Below the pieces are notes generated by a model. The model searched no databases, was not told where the DNA came from, and saw only the letters and a list, made by a program, of their open reading frames with translations. A DNA stretch of 64,000 nucleotides, taken from NCBI GenBank assembly GCA_025766275.1, contig JAFKAC010000096.1, forward strand, positions 124,001 through 188,000, given 5' to 3'. The translations under genes were made by a program, and so were the position numbers. Source of the stretch: Lactarius indigo (taxonomy: Eukaryota; Basidiomycota; Agaricomycetes; Russulales; Russulaceae). This document shows, one piece after another, positions 1 through 11,100 of this stretch (the stretch's first letter is position 1; every line of letters starts with the position of its first letter).

Positions 1-54
1 TTGGTCTGCCCTGTCTGAATCCTCACGTCGTCGTACTGGCATTTCCCCCTTAAC

Positions 55-1731
55 ATGACCGACTGGAAAAGTCCCGCTGTTGTCACTGCAGAATATCGTG
101 CGTCGGTCGTGCTTTCGACATTTCCAACTATTTACATTTGCATTACAGTCGCCCTCCTCAAGCTTTACCATGCCATATGGGGAGTTCTCATGTGAGTACT
201 GTCGTTCTCGGCCTCGTAAAATCAAATTATTCAATGTGTTCGCATACAAGCTGGGAATTCGTTGTGAACGTTGGATTCGAATTTGCCGTCTTCACAGGCA
301 AGAGAAAGTTTCGCTCATCATTTTTGGTACGTTGCGTGTAACCCAAACAGGAATGCGAGATGATCAACTCAAGCTGGTACATACAGCTTTACTTGGGGTC
401 CCGGTGGTGCCCTCTGTTCTGCATCATTGCTGTACTCGTGGGAGTCGACCCAGTCAACCGGGTCAACTGCCAGGTACTTTGGCTTCTCGCTGTGTTGGGC
501 CAGACGACGAAACTGAAATTCTACCCAGGCCGTAGTCATCTTTGTCTTTGTGAGATTATAGTCCATTTCCTCGACTACATGCTAATATTGGGGCCATGTG
601 ATAGTTATTTTCACATCTCTCGTTAGCTTGTGCCGAGGCCCTGATCGTGCTGCGCATGTGAGTAGAGACTCGGCTCTCTAACTCCACTCGGCGCTTTATG
701 GATATTAAGACACTCTCAGTGCGGCGATATGGGGGCTAAACAAGATCGCCATATCAATCGCTGCCGCCATGTGGCTCGCTGACGCTGGTACCCTCATTCA
801 TGGTATATTCATTTCTTCATTTGGCCTTCCGCATATTTCAGACAGGTGACCCGGGATCGTCGGATCAGGTGTAGTTGTTCTTCGTGGAAATTGGAGCGAA
901 AGCTTGGCCGGCGCCGCTTGCAAAGTGACGAATACACTCGAAACCAGAACCAATATTCTTGTCTCTTTTGTCACTGACTTGGTGCTCCTTGCACTCATGC
1001 TCACGGGGCTCTTGCGCTGGGAAAATTCCCGCCTGAAAGGCGGCATTTGGTGGCTCCTGTATACCCAGGTTAGTATTTTTTCATCTCGAATACTACAGCA
1101 TGCGCGGCGATGATGACTTCTCAGCTGACCATGACATCAGGGCTTGGCGTGGATGATAATCGTTGCTGTAGCCCAGGCACCTATCACAGTACGTTTTCCA
1201 AAAACGAATATGATCCAAGTGACTGATACGGGCTCCAAATAAGGTTTTCATTTTGCTGAACCTAAATGGTGTGCATTTATTTCACACGACGAGATTGGGT
1301 ATTCACCAAAAGAGTATATTCATAGATCCAATGAACCTCGTACGTCATAAAGGAAATATTCTGGACAAGGAACTGATGGACCAGATATCGTAGATGTTTC
1401 AACTCCCTGCACGTCGGTATCTTGTCCCGAGAGAATCATGCGAATTCGCTGATCGCTTTTCCTTTCTTCAGTGATTACTGTGACCATAGGTGCTTCACGG
1501 GTGTACCGTGGACTGTCGGACTATGTCCACAAAGAATCCGACGTACATATGAGTAGAGGGTTTCCAGTGAGACAGTCAACAATTGGCACCTTTGTACCCC
1601 GGCCAGGCCGAGGTTCGCTCGGAGTGGGGACAAGCGGTACAGTGGACGGGCATATGTTTGAAATGGATTTCCTGGCACCGCCAAGACACCAGGAAAAAAT
1701 GACGAATGGCAGCGAAAATCGAGCAGTGTAG
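55..1731 (+). CDS. Multipass membrane protein, agaricomycete family, copy 1 (12 exons, intact)
   Basis: A continuous reading frame of about 335 residues results from exons 55-191, 251-326, 387-473, 529-549, 638-657, 720-802, 869-1068, 1141-1188, 1244-1268, 1326-1339, 1394-1412 and 1472-1731. All introns are GT-AG and phases match throughout. Key phrases are WEFVVN, GKRKF, LVGVDPVNRVNCQ, AIWG, LVTD-like TM segments, LNLNDPMNLMFQLPAL and GASRVYRGLSDY. They recall a large family of hypothetical agaricomycete membrane proteins, related in style to DUF6533-type proteins. Hydrophobic segments alternate with short loops, and the tail after GLSDY is about 70 polar residues. Five exons are only 14-25 nt. 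No function is known to me. The start is the ATG common to all four copies (MTDWxSPAV or MTAWESPAV). Confidence 0.75.
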
Positions 1732-3736
1732 GTGAGACCAAGGTGACCTATCCTTGCACAGAATACCCCGAAATGAGACGTATTCCCTTTGTATTTAGGT
1801 TTGTAGTAATAGGAAAAGCTCTCGACCTCAAATGGGATGGGTTTGGATGCCAGATGCGTGTAGTGTTTTTGTTCTAATGTATCCTGTGTATATTTTATGA
1901 ATTGAAGTTCGAGAGCACGAACAATGAGGCTCTTTTTCGCCCCTGATGTCACAACAACTTGTGAGCTTGGTGGCCCGTTTTCAGTGATTCGTACCACATA
2001 CCGCCCAGCCTCGCTTCCAACAAGTCGACGTAGACTTCCCCTTAATAGGGAATTTCACGTTAACGGGCCAATTGATTCTCCATTCGAAAGGTGGAAAATT
2101 ACCCTTATGTACAAATACGAAGCAGACACGACCTCGTTCCCGCGTAAATCTGAGTGCTCAGTACGTCTCTTCATCTGTGTCTGCCCATTCGCCCAGCGAC
2201 TCCACCAAGTACCTCTGACCCTCAATGAGTCATACGAAATCATATTGGACCAGCTATATACGGCGTGCAACACCGGAAAGACCGGGAGAGTTCAATCCGA
2301 GGCGACGTGTGATACGAGCAGGGCCAAACCTTCCTATCGACGGAAGACATCCAATCCATAGCCTGGACGTTATATCGGGGATGGTGGGTCAAGTGGTGGG
2401 TAATATAAGACATCGTTGTTTGGCCGCGCAGTGGTACGTGTTATATAAGGGCAGAGGTTATCACCTACAAGCGCCCGGAAGTTGTTTTTTTTTTTGTTGG
2501 ATCCATGTCCGAAAGTTGTTTTCCAGAGTCGTTGGTACGATCGCCCGGAGCACCGCCCGAGGCCCTGGTAGCATCACGTGCACAATATGACCACATCCGG
2601 TCTGGCTGTCGGCGTTGTAGCTTAAGTCAACGGATGTGCCAATGTGAAGCGCTTGCGTGGATCGTCGTGGATGCGTATGTGTTTTCAGGTGGAGAATATT
2701 CCGCAGAGAAAGGGGAGGAAACGATACGAGAGAAATAGGGAGGGGAAGAACGAAAGAAGCTGCCGAAGCGGCGATCACGGGACGGAGTGTTATGACTGGT
2801 GTCAGAACTGAGGGCGAGGAGCAGGAGCAAACAAAGACAGCTGGACGAGGCCAAAGTTGAAGGCGGCAACGCTACGACTGATTGATAAACAAGTCGATAA
2901 AAGTCTTTGTCAAGTTTCCTTAATTGGACCTGACTAGCATGGATTATGCTGAGATAAACGAGTAAGCAAAATAGCACAGCAGCGGTGACAGAGACAGTGC
3001 CGTGGTGGGCGATATCTGGGGGAAGCCAGTGCCTGATTCCAGAATGGCAAGTATAAATAAGTAGACGGGGAGAGATAGGGAGTAGGCGTGGGATAAGCAG
3101 GTGAAGGAAGCGAATGCACTGTAGAGTGCGCGTTGGGTGTACAAAAGGAGCATATAACGGGGACAATGCGAAAAAGCGTCGACACGAGGGGCAATCAGAA
3201 TGGGTTATGCGAACAGGGTCACGTCACCATTTGAGCCACCTAGAAGCGGCGGCGATGACATAATCACTAGCAAGCAAGAGGAAGAGCCTGAGGCAAGGCC
3301 TGAGGGAGCGATGGATTAAAATATAGGCACTAGATGAGACATAGAGACGGCGAGAACGAGCGAGTTAGGAGGAGTGTGGGAAATCTGAGGGCAGGGCTTG
3401 GGGCAGGGGGGACAGATCTTGGGCGGGTATGCTTGGCATGGCATTTTGAAACAAGCCCCTTGAACAAGCCTTACAGTACTAGCAGAGAAGATTCAAATAT
3501 GCCAGAGCACGTATAGCGTACTACCCGCTGTACCCGACACGATCCCAACTCGCCGCGTCAAGGCACAGCACGAAATAAATACGAGCCCTTCCCCACCGAG
3601 CGGCCCACACTTTCCCGCGAATAGGCCAATCCAGGCTACAGTATCACCTTAGCCCTGACTTCAAGTTTGCGATCTCCTAGCCTGTTTTTCTCTCTTTCCC
3701 GTATAAATGCTTCCTGTATCTACTTTTAACACAGTC
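1732..3736. other. Array downstream block, no convincing gene
   Basis: Scattered ORFs exist on both strands but none is conserved in frame between this block and its counterparts near 41640-43600 and 47000-48600. A TATA-like string lies near 2450, and purine-rich sequence runs 2700-3500. The block continues beyond the LINE insertion into 29343-31505. I see no RNA gene. Confidence 0.6.
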
Positions 3737-3745
3737 AATCTTAGT

Positions 3746-3750
<5 letters not shown>
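3737..3750. repeat. LINE target-site duplication, left copy
   Basis: AATCTTAGTGCCAT lies immediately before the poly-T tract and is repeated at 29328-29341. This brackets the LINE and fixes its two ends. The following T may extend the match to 15 bp. Confidence 0.9.

Positions 3751-3778
<28 letters not shown>
3751..3778 (-). other. LINE poly(A) tail
   Basis: A run of 28 T on the plus strand directly abuts the target-site duplication, as expected for target-primed reverse transcription of a polyadenylated minus-strand transcript. The 3' UTR between the ORF2 stop and this tail (3779-4017) holds nothing else recognisable. Confidence 0.9.
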
Positions 3779-3784
<6 letters not shown>

Positions 3785-4017
3785 GTTTTATTCCGGGGCA
3801 GTAGATTATACAAGACCGGTCCTCTTCCTCTATAAAGAGAGAAGAGAGTTTCGAGAGGTAAGGTAACGTGCATCCATGTGATAGAGTAGTAAAGTGCGTC
3901 ACCTCCCAGAGGAGACGGGGGAACCTAAGGGGAAAAGGTAGCATACCGAACAAGGAAAGACTAACGGCAGAGGAGTAATGTGTCGGGTAATATTTGGTAA
4001 GAGAAAGGGCGGCCGAA

Positions 4018-7000
4018 CTAGGCCGGGTCCAGATCGTAGTCGGAGAGCAGGTCCGGGGACATTGGGCGTAGGGGTGGGGCCTGGAGATCGGGCCGCGCAT
4101 AGGCTGCAGGTTCCTCGAAGTCCGGTTTGGAGGCCAATTTTGTGGATTGTAGGAAGCGAAGGAAGGTGTACACGAGGTCGCGATCCCCGGCAAAGAGGTC
4201 GTTAGGTTCGTAGTGAGTGATGGGGTGTTGGTGAAAGAGGAGTACACGCTGCAGGTTATATTTGGGGCAGTCATATACCAGATGGAGGAATGACTTCTCC
4301 GGACAGCTGCATGAGCATTGGCTGGCTTCGGGAGGGAGGTCCGGGTGGCGTCGGAGGGTGTAGTCGGAGGTGAAGGAGTGAAGGGTGGCAAGTTGCAAGG
4401 CAGTGGCGTGTGTGCGCCGGGTAATCAGAGTATACCCTGCCTCGGGCTTTTTGGGGGGTATGGCAGCCGACCATAGTGGGTGATTCTGGCCGTTGGGTGG
4501 TTGGTGATAGTGGATGGAGTGGCCGTAAGCGTTGGGTAATTTGTTGGATGTACGCAATGTCTGAACCCATTCTAGGCCCCACGCTCGGAAGGCGCTAGAA
4601 CAGCATTGCTTTTTGACAAACGCGGCAGACTGCACGCGTTTGAGGGTGGCGCTGGGGGCCTGTGTACACGCTTCCAGTGCTGCCCTCCTAGCTTGGGTGT
4701 CCGCTGCTCTCTTCTGGTTTGATCCGGCCCACACAAGGTGAATCCTTGTGTCCCTGTTTGTAGAGTAAAAGGTAGTGAGCGAAGTATGAAAAAGGAGGGA
4801 CTCTCGTTGGTGTGTAAGGGAACGTGTGTTTGTAATGGTGCTCAGGGCTGCCTCGTTGTGGGATAGGATGTATATATGTGAAGGGGATGCACGTGAGAAC
4901 TCAGCTGATATAAACTCGGCGGCCTTGGCTAGACCAAACAGGTGGACGTCATGGGTCTCTACTCCTGTGCCGAGTGTCCACGCCCGAACGCGCGGCTCCT
5001 CCTCTCCCTGCCATACGGAGATGGCCGCACCGCCTACGTTGAGATTGTCCGGGCGGCCCCTATTAGAGACCGTACCTGCCACCCTTATTATTGCTGTACT
5101 AGTCCTGGTCCTGTCAGCGTACAGGTTGTTGACCAGGGCGTTCCGGCATTTGGGATGGGTCCTCCCTTCACGGGTCACATGCGCCTCCCAGTTGTGAACC
5201 TCCCAGGGGGTGATGGCCGTGACGTCGACGCGCTCCGTCAACAGAGGGTCAACTCGCGCGCCGAGAGCCTCCAAGGCAGTGGGGCGCTGTTGTGTGGTGG
5301 TATGCCTTCCAGACCTGGCATACAGTGCTCTGTTACACACCACCCCTCCATTACTGGAGTGTGGGCCGTTCTGGACCGGGGGGTCCCAGTCAGCGCCCAA
5401 ACGGGCGATCAACTGAGACGTCCGGGGAACACGGAACAGTCTAAGGGCGGAGGTAGAGGTGAGTTTCTCGGCATAGTGTCTCGCCGGAAGGATACATAAG
5501 AGTTCGTGAAGAGGTTCACGTGGTGCTGTACGGAAGGATCCAGCGACCACACGAACCCCTTCGTTCATAGCTACCTGTATTTTCTTCAGGAGGCCGATCT
5601 TTTTCCTTGACGTCATCCAGAGTTGGCATCCGTAAAAGAGAACTGGCAGACATACTGCATTGAACAGTAGCCGCCAGTTCGCTGTGGAAATGCCTCTCTG
5701 GGAGTTGCCGAGTAGCTGTAAAGCCTTAATGGAGGCACGTGAACGATTGCACATCGTGGTCACGTGCGGCATCCAGTCCAGGCAATTGTTAATGAAGAAC
5801 CCTAGGTATTGGATGGTAGTGGAGGAAGGAACGGAATAGTAGGTGTGTAACGAAGGGTCAGGAAGGAGGATGGAAGTGGGTGGTGGATCGCGGGAGTTTT
5901 TACGGGTATAGGGGGGTGTAAAGTAGATAAGTTCTGTTTTGTCGGGTTCACAAAGGAGGTTCGATTGGCGTAGCCAGTCCTCGCATTGCTGATAGCGTTC
6001 TCGGAGACCTCGGTCTACCTCGGCCCAGCTGGGGCCATGAGTGAAGATGATGCCGTCGTCGACGTACATGCCCAGGGTAGTGTTGCTGGTCGGGGGGACG
6101 AGTTTGAGGAGCGTGGAGGTGTAGAATGCGGATAGGATGGGGGAAACTGGAGAGCCCTGAGGGGTACCGATGGGTTGGTCGCGTTGCTCGGTCATAGCAG
6201 AATTGAAGGAGAGGGAGACTTTTTGATCAGTCAGGAAGACGCGGACCCACTGTGCGATCGACTCGGGGAAACCGAGGTTCTGCAGGGTGTGTACCAGGCG
6301 CTCTCTATGGACGTGGTCGAAGAAACCCTTGATATCGAATAGGAGGGCTGCACATTTCCGTTTGAGTCGGAAGGCGCATTGGACGTCGTGAGTGAGTGCC
6401 AGGCCAGCGTCTAATGTGGACGAAAAGGCGCGAGTGCCGAATTGCGTAGTGGGGAGAATGTTGTATTTGTCAGCGTCGAAGAGAAGGCGTTTGGCCACGA
6501 TTTTCTCAAGGAGTTTACTAAGGCATTCGATCAGTGAGATGGGACGGTAGGCTTTGGGGGCCAAATAGTCGTCTTTGCCCAGTTTGGGAATGACGACGAC
6601 AATCGCTTTGCGCCAGATTGCGGGGTGATGGCCGAGACGAAGACACGCATCAAAAATAGCCACGGCGTGGTCCGCGATGCTATCCCAGCACAGTCTGAGG
6701 ATGGTCCAGGAGATTCCCGATTCCCCTGGCGCCGATTTGCTGGAGCCCGTGGCGAGGAGGGGGTCAACCTCCTTCAGCACAACCGGGTCGAGGGGGCGGG
6801 TAGGGAGGGGAGGGGGGTCGTCTGGTTGGGACGTGGCGATATCGCCGAGGGCTCCTTCTTCCACAAAGAATTTCTGGGCCAGTGCCTTTGATATGTCAGC
6901 TTGTTCTGTGAGGATCATACTGTCTGGTCGGCGAAGTGCAGGGATGCCGGATAGGCGCCGCCCATGCCTCCATGAGGCAAGGTCCCAGATGTGGCCGTCG

Positions 7001-8130
7001 CTGATTTGTTTGTCATAGTAGGCGCGTTTAACTCGTTTGGTGACGCGTTTGAGGTTCCGTTTGGCTGCGCGTCGTTCCTCAGAGTCGCCAAGGGTGTATT
7101 GTTTGAGAGCGTTCGCAGCTTCGCGGCATTCATCGTTCCACCACGGATTGCCTCGGTCTTTTTGTGGGGCTTTTGTTCCGAAGTGAGTGGCGGAGGCGCT
7201 GGCGATGGCTGTTTGTAATTGTTCAGCCGCCTCGTCGATTTGTGTGGAAGTGGTGAGGATGGCCGGGGGCGTGAGGCGAGCAGCGATGTCTTCTCGCCAT
7301 GCCTTGAGGACCTCGTCGTCCCATGTGACCGAGAATGATGTAACGGGATGTTGTTTGGGACCGCGGTGGGTGCCAGCGATTTCCCAAGAAAAGCGGATGC
7401 CAGCATGGTCAGACGCGATCGACGCCTCCCAGTTGACGACCGGGGGAGAAAGGGACTCCGCAGAGACAGCGGCGAGGTTGTGCCAGACAAGGTCTAGCAC
7501 GCTGTCGCGCTCGTTCTCAGTTCCCCTCCGCGTAACGACTCCGGGCTCAGACGCTAGGTCGAAAGTTTGGGACGCAGCCCATTCTTCAAAACCATATCGT
7601 CGAGGTGAAAAGGGTGACCAACCCCTTGGAGACCATCGCGGGGCATGTAAGTTGAAGTCACCGACGAGGACCGTTGGGACCAAGGGATCTAGATCAAGGG
7701 TGAGTAGGGAGCGTAGTGCCGAGGGATCGGCGACGTCATTATAGAAGTTAATAATTCGTAGAGTATGCGTATGTATCCGGGCATCAATTATCATGATGGA
7801 GGGGTGGGATATTAAGTCATGGCAAGGAATGATATGTACAGGATGTAGTCGGTGTTTGGAAGCAAGACGGCTAAATTTACGAGAGTAAATCATTACCTTT
7901 GCTCGTGAAGTGTTGTTGAAATGGGGGTAGAAGAGGGACCAGCTCTGGTGGTTCGCCCCACCGAGAACTTCGATTCCCTGTTTCTCCTTGTCCCTGCGCG
8001 CAGTGCCAATGGTACCGAACCATGGTTCTTGAACGCAAATGATGTCATTGGTGTCGTTGGTAGATAAGAGAGCGTGCATCGCGTCGTTACGTTGACGCAT
8101 GTTAACAGAAAGGATGGATGTATTATGCAT
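4018..8130 (-). CDS. LINE ORF2: endonuclease, reverse transcriptase, RNase H
   Basis: This is 1370 residues with no stop. An APE-type endonuclease lies at residues ~1-245 (VQEPW ~33, GDFNLHAPRW ~155, SDHAGI ~238). A reverse transcriptase spans ~480-760, with PKAYRPISLI, a GTPQGSPVSP turn and catalytic YVDD near 686. An RNase H-like region spans ~1030-1160, and a C-terminal CSCSCP...H...C finger sits near 1273. The protein nicks target DNA and copies its own RNA at the nick. The ATG overlaps the ORF1 stop (ATGCATAA at 8123-8130), suggesting stop-restart translation. In the RNase H region the usual aspartate before the alanine-leucine helix reads as HNEAAL, so that activity may be weakened. Confidence 0.93.
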   Translation of the reverse strand: MHNTSILSVNMRQRNDAMHALLSTNDTNDIICVQEPWFGTIGTARRDKEKQGIEVLGGANHQSWSLFYPHFNNTSRAKVMIYSRKFSRLASKHRLHPVHIIPCHDLISHPSIMIIDARIHTHTLRIINFYNDVADPSALRSLLTLDLDPLVPTVLVGDFNLHAPRWSPRGWSPFSPRRYGFEEWAASQTFDLASEPGVVTRRGTENERDSVLDLVWHNLAAVSAESLSPPVVNWEASIASDHAGIRFSWEIAGTHRGPKQHPVTSFSVTWDDEVLKAWREDIAARLTPPAILTTSTQIDEAAEQLQTAIASASATHFGTKAPQKDRGNPWWNDECREAANALKQYTLGDSEERRAAKRNLKRVTKRVKRAYYDKQISDGHIWDLASWRHGRRLSGIPALRRPDSMILTEQADISKALAQKFFVEEGALGDIATSQPDDPPPLPTRPLDPVVLKEVDPLLATGSSKSAPGESGISWTILRLCWDSIADHAVAIFDACLRLGHHPAIWRKAIVVVIPKLGKDDYLAPKAYRPISLIECLSKLLEKIVAKRLLFDADKYNILPTTQFGTRAFSSTLDAGLALTHDVQCAFRLKRKCAALLFDIKGFFDHVHRERLVHTLQNLGFPESIAQWVRVFLTDQKVSLSFNSAMTEQRDQPIGTPQGSPVSPILSAFYTSTLLKLVPPTSNTTLGMYVDDGIIFTHGPSWAEVDRGLRERYQQCEDWLRQSNLLCEPDKTELIYFTPPYTRKNSRDPPPTSILLPDPSLHTYYSVPSSTTIQYLGFFINNCLDWMPHVTTMCNRSRASIKALQLLGNSQRGISTANWRLLFNAVCLPVLFYGCQLWMTSRKKIGLLKKIQVAMNEGVRVVAGSFRTAPREPLHELLCILPARHYAEKLTSTSALRLFRVPRTSQLIARLGADWDPPVQNGPHSSNGGVVCNRALYARSGRHTTTQQRPTALEALGARVDPLLTERVDVTAITPWEVHNWEAHVTREGRTHPKCRNALVNNLYADRTRTSTAIIRVAGTVSNRGRPDNLNVGGAAISVWQGEEEPRVRAWTLGTGVETHDVHLFGLAKAAEFISAEFSRASPSHIYILSHNEAALSTITNTRSLTHQRESLLFHTSLTTFYSTNRDTRIHLVWAGSNQKRAADTQARRAALEACTQAPSATLKRVQSAAFVKKQCCSSAFRAWGLEWVQTLRTSNKLPNAYGHSIHYHQPPNGQNHPLWSAAIPPKKPEAGYTLITRRTHATALQLATLHSFTSDYTLRRHPDLPPEASQCSCSCPEKSFLHLVYDCPKYNLQRVLLFHQHPITHYEPNDLFAGDRDLVYTFLRFLQSTKLASKPDFEEPAAYARPDLQAPPLRPMSPDLLSDYDLDPA

Positions 8131-11100
8131 AGAGGGGGGAGCGAATGGCGTCGTTGATGATCGCCCAGAGGTGCTCGCCCTGGGAGATATCTTTGAAAAG
8201 AGTGATGGGGTAAGAGGTGATCAGAAAGTCAATGGTCGCGTCAGTTAGCGGGGGAAGGGATGTGTCGAGGGCGAAGTGGTAGTCATAGTTGCTCTGGGCA
8301 ACTCGGCGCATCATGAGCCGATCGCCGTCACTAAGCGGGGGAGCTATGGGTGCGTCGTCCTCGCCGGGGGCGGCGAAGTGTTGACCGTCCTCGAGAATGC
8401 TAAGCGCAAAGGTGAAAGGGGAGATGCGTCCCCATCGTTCTTTGAAATCGTCGAGTGCCCGGCGTGCCGCGGCCATGGATCGTTTCTTGGTGAGAACGCG
8501 CTCGGCATGGTGGCAGGTGATGGGGAGACCGTGCTTGACGGCGAAGCGGAAGGCGGGTGACTCAAGGAGGGTGGTGGTAGGGTCCTCGTCGGGAACAAGG
8601 TGCCAGTCCTCAGTGAGCAGGCGGCGGTTGGCATCACAGTCGGGCTGATTAGCCGGGCAAATACATTCGATGCAGGCAAGGGATTGCTCTAGGTCCGCAC
8701 CGTGTTTGACGTGTATGGTACGTACGTCATCGGCGGTTGGAAGGGGGACCTTGGGCTTCTGAGTGCAGGGTACCGAGATGGCCGAGATGGTAGGAGGGTC
8801 TGCGTTAAACTGGGCCGCCGCAGTGTGTGGTGCGGGGGGTGCAGACGTGGAGGTGAGGGGGCATGCCGCGACTTTGGAGTGTTTGCGCTGTCCACCAGTC
8901 TGGCCCCGGCTGCGTCGTCGCACTGTAGTGAAGCCGTCGTCGGCATCTGCAGTCGCGGGGACGTCCTCCCTTTGAGTTGGGACTAGTCCATCCGCCGGGG
9001 ATGCGTGGAGGGCTGAGGCTTTACCCTTGGCAGAGGGCTTGGCCGAGGAGGGCGCGCTGGGCTTCAACGCGTCGGGCTTGGGTGCTAGAGGAGGGGGGGG
9101 CGAACCCCTTCTTCATAGGACACCAAGGCGAACGGGTCGGGTGGTTCCCTTTGCAATTGAGACAAGGGAACGTGCACTTGCAGATTCCAATGACCTCATG
9201 CGGGCGCGGGCAGTGTGTGGCGTGATCCTCAACGTGGTGGGAGCCACCACATTTCACACAGCGTACTGAATTGGAGGGGAGAGGGCAAGCTGGGGAGTCG
9301 GTGGAATGCCCAATCGCATGGCAGCGTCCACACATGCTGATGGTGGGTGCGTCTCCAGTTATGAAGAGCTTGACCTCCGTGTTGAACATGTAGATTGGGC
9401 TGTTCTTTGCAGCGTTGGTGACGGAGCCATTATGGTCGGCGTAGGCAAAGGAGACCGTGGAGGCTTCTTGTTCCGCTACACGGTTCAGCGAACCCTGCCA
9501 GTGTGGAGCAATGCAGAAGATAGCGTTTTTGAAAGGACTGTTGCGGATCAGCTCGCTGTGTAGCTGTTCGTTGGAGTAGACCGCGTGCGTAGAGTCGCGC
9601 GTTGCCACCCCGCGGAGCTGAGCGTACGTCCAGCCGTCGTTGGGGACAATGTAGCCCGCCATTAGAGGGTTGACCAAGATGTTGCGGAACGGATAGATGT
9701 TGGCGAAGGGGATGTTAGCTCCCTGGAAAGTGTAGACGAAGTTGTGTGCCTTGGCGTTCGTGGACCACCTGCCAGAGAGGAGGGTCAGCGAGCCCCCAGA
9801 GACCCGCTCGATTTCTGAGCGTGCTTCGGCAACGAAGGAGGATGGTGCGTGTTTGAAGAGTTGAAGTTCCATCATAGGGTCGTCTACCCCATGTTTGCGG
9901 ATAATGGTGACTTCAGTGGTTGTAGCCGTGGTGCGACGCTGAGCCGTCTCTGGTCGGGTTTTGCCCGCGGGGGTACGTCCTGTTCCTTGTGTGGTAGCAC
10001 GGCTCTGGGAGGAGTTGACGGCCTATTGGTGGGCGGCGTTTTGGGTGACGACACCTGCCCAGGAAGTGGGCATGATGGCCAAGGCCGTGGGCTTGCCCCG
10101 TGCGTTAGTGGTGAGGGGAACGACTTTGTGAGGGGGGGGCTGGAAGGATTCCCGCACTACTATGGGGGGGGCCCCAGGGTCCACTCGCGTACCTGGTGTA
10201 GATAGTTCGATAATCGGTTCCGATCCAGCGTCATCAACCCGGGCAAAGCACGGGGTCTCATCCATTGGATGGGAACTCGAAGCCACTGTATTGGGCTCGG
10301 GAGGGGCTGCCACCGCCTCCTTCGCTTTAGCAGGCTGCTTCGTGGGTTTTGTGCGGGGATCGCGGGAAGCGAAAAGGGACTCAATGCGTTTGTTCTGTGC
10401 ATCGAGGCCGCTTTCCAGCTTTGCCTCGAGGCGCGCGATGGTGGAATTGAACAAACCGATCAACGTGCCGAGATCACCCGATGCAGCCTTGGGAGGTGCG
10501 GGGGATGCGTCAAGCGTGTTGAGGGGCTGTGACAATCCCTCCGGGACAGGAGCTGCCAGGGGCAGTGGAGCGCTGGGGTTGCGTTCCGGGATAAGTGATG
10601 CGGGGGGAACGGGGCCTGCCAGTCGCGGTGGCGCGTGGTCAGACCCCTCAAGCCCTGGGTTATTGCGTGTGGCAATCTCCGCAGCATTTTCGAGTGCGTA
10701 CGCGAGATCCTCCTCCATGGGTGTGGGAGGGGGAAGCGGAACGTCGAGGTGCGGGGACGGAGACATAGAGGGGAGCGAGATGGGGCCAGCGGGGTAGAGG
10801 GCCATGGGAGCGATGGTCGGGGTGCCCTCATCAGTGCGGAATCGTTTTACGCGAACCGGTGTGGGGGTGACGTTTGGGTCGTGAGGGAGTGATGATGTCA
10901 AGAGGCGAGGGGGTGTGTGTGGTGTATCTTGTGCGGGCGTCGGTGCCCGCGACAGCGGCGAACTGGAGAGTTCGTAACCGTCCACGATGAGAGGACCGAG
11001 GGCATATTTCTTGAAGGCCTCAAGCTCTCGCGCCTTAGCGCCTTCGTCTATGGGTGTAAGTGCGAATCCCAGGCGGTTAGCTTCTTTACGGAGAAAAGAG

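Noticed and set aside
2627..3166. 179-codon minus-strand frame rich in Leu/Ser/His
   Set aside because: The frame is not conserved in the duplicated blocks at 42800-43000 and 48200-48400, and the composition follows a purine-rich opposite strand.
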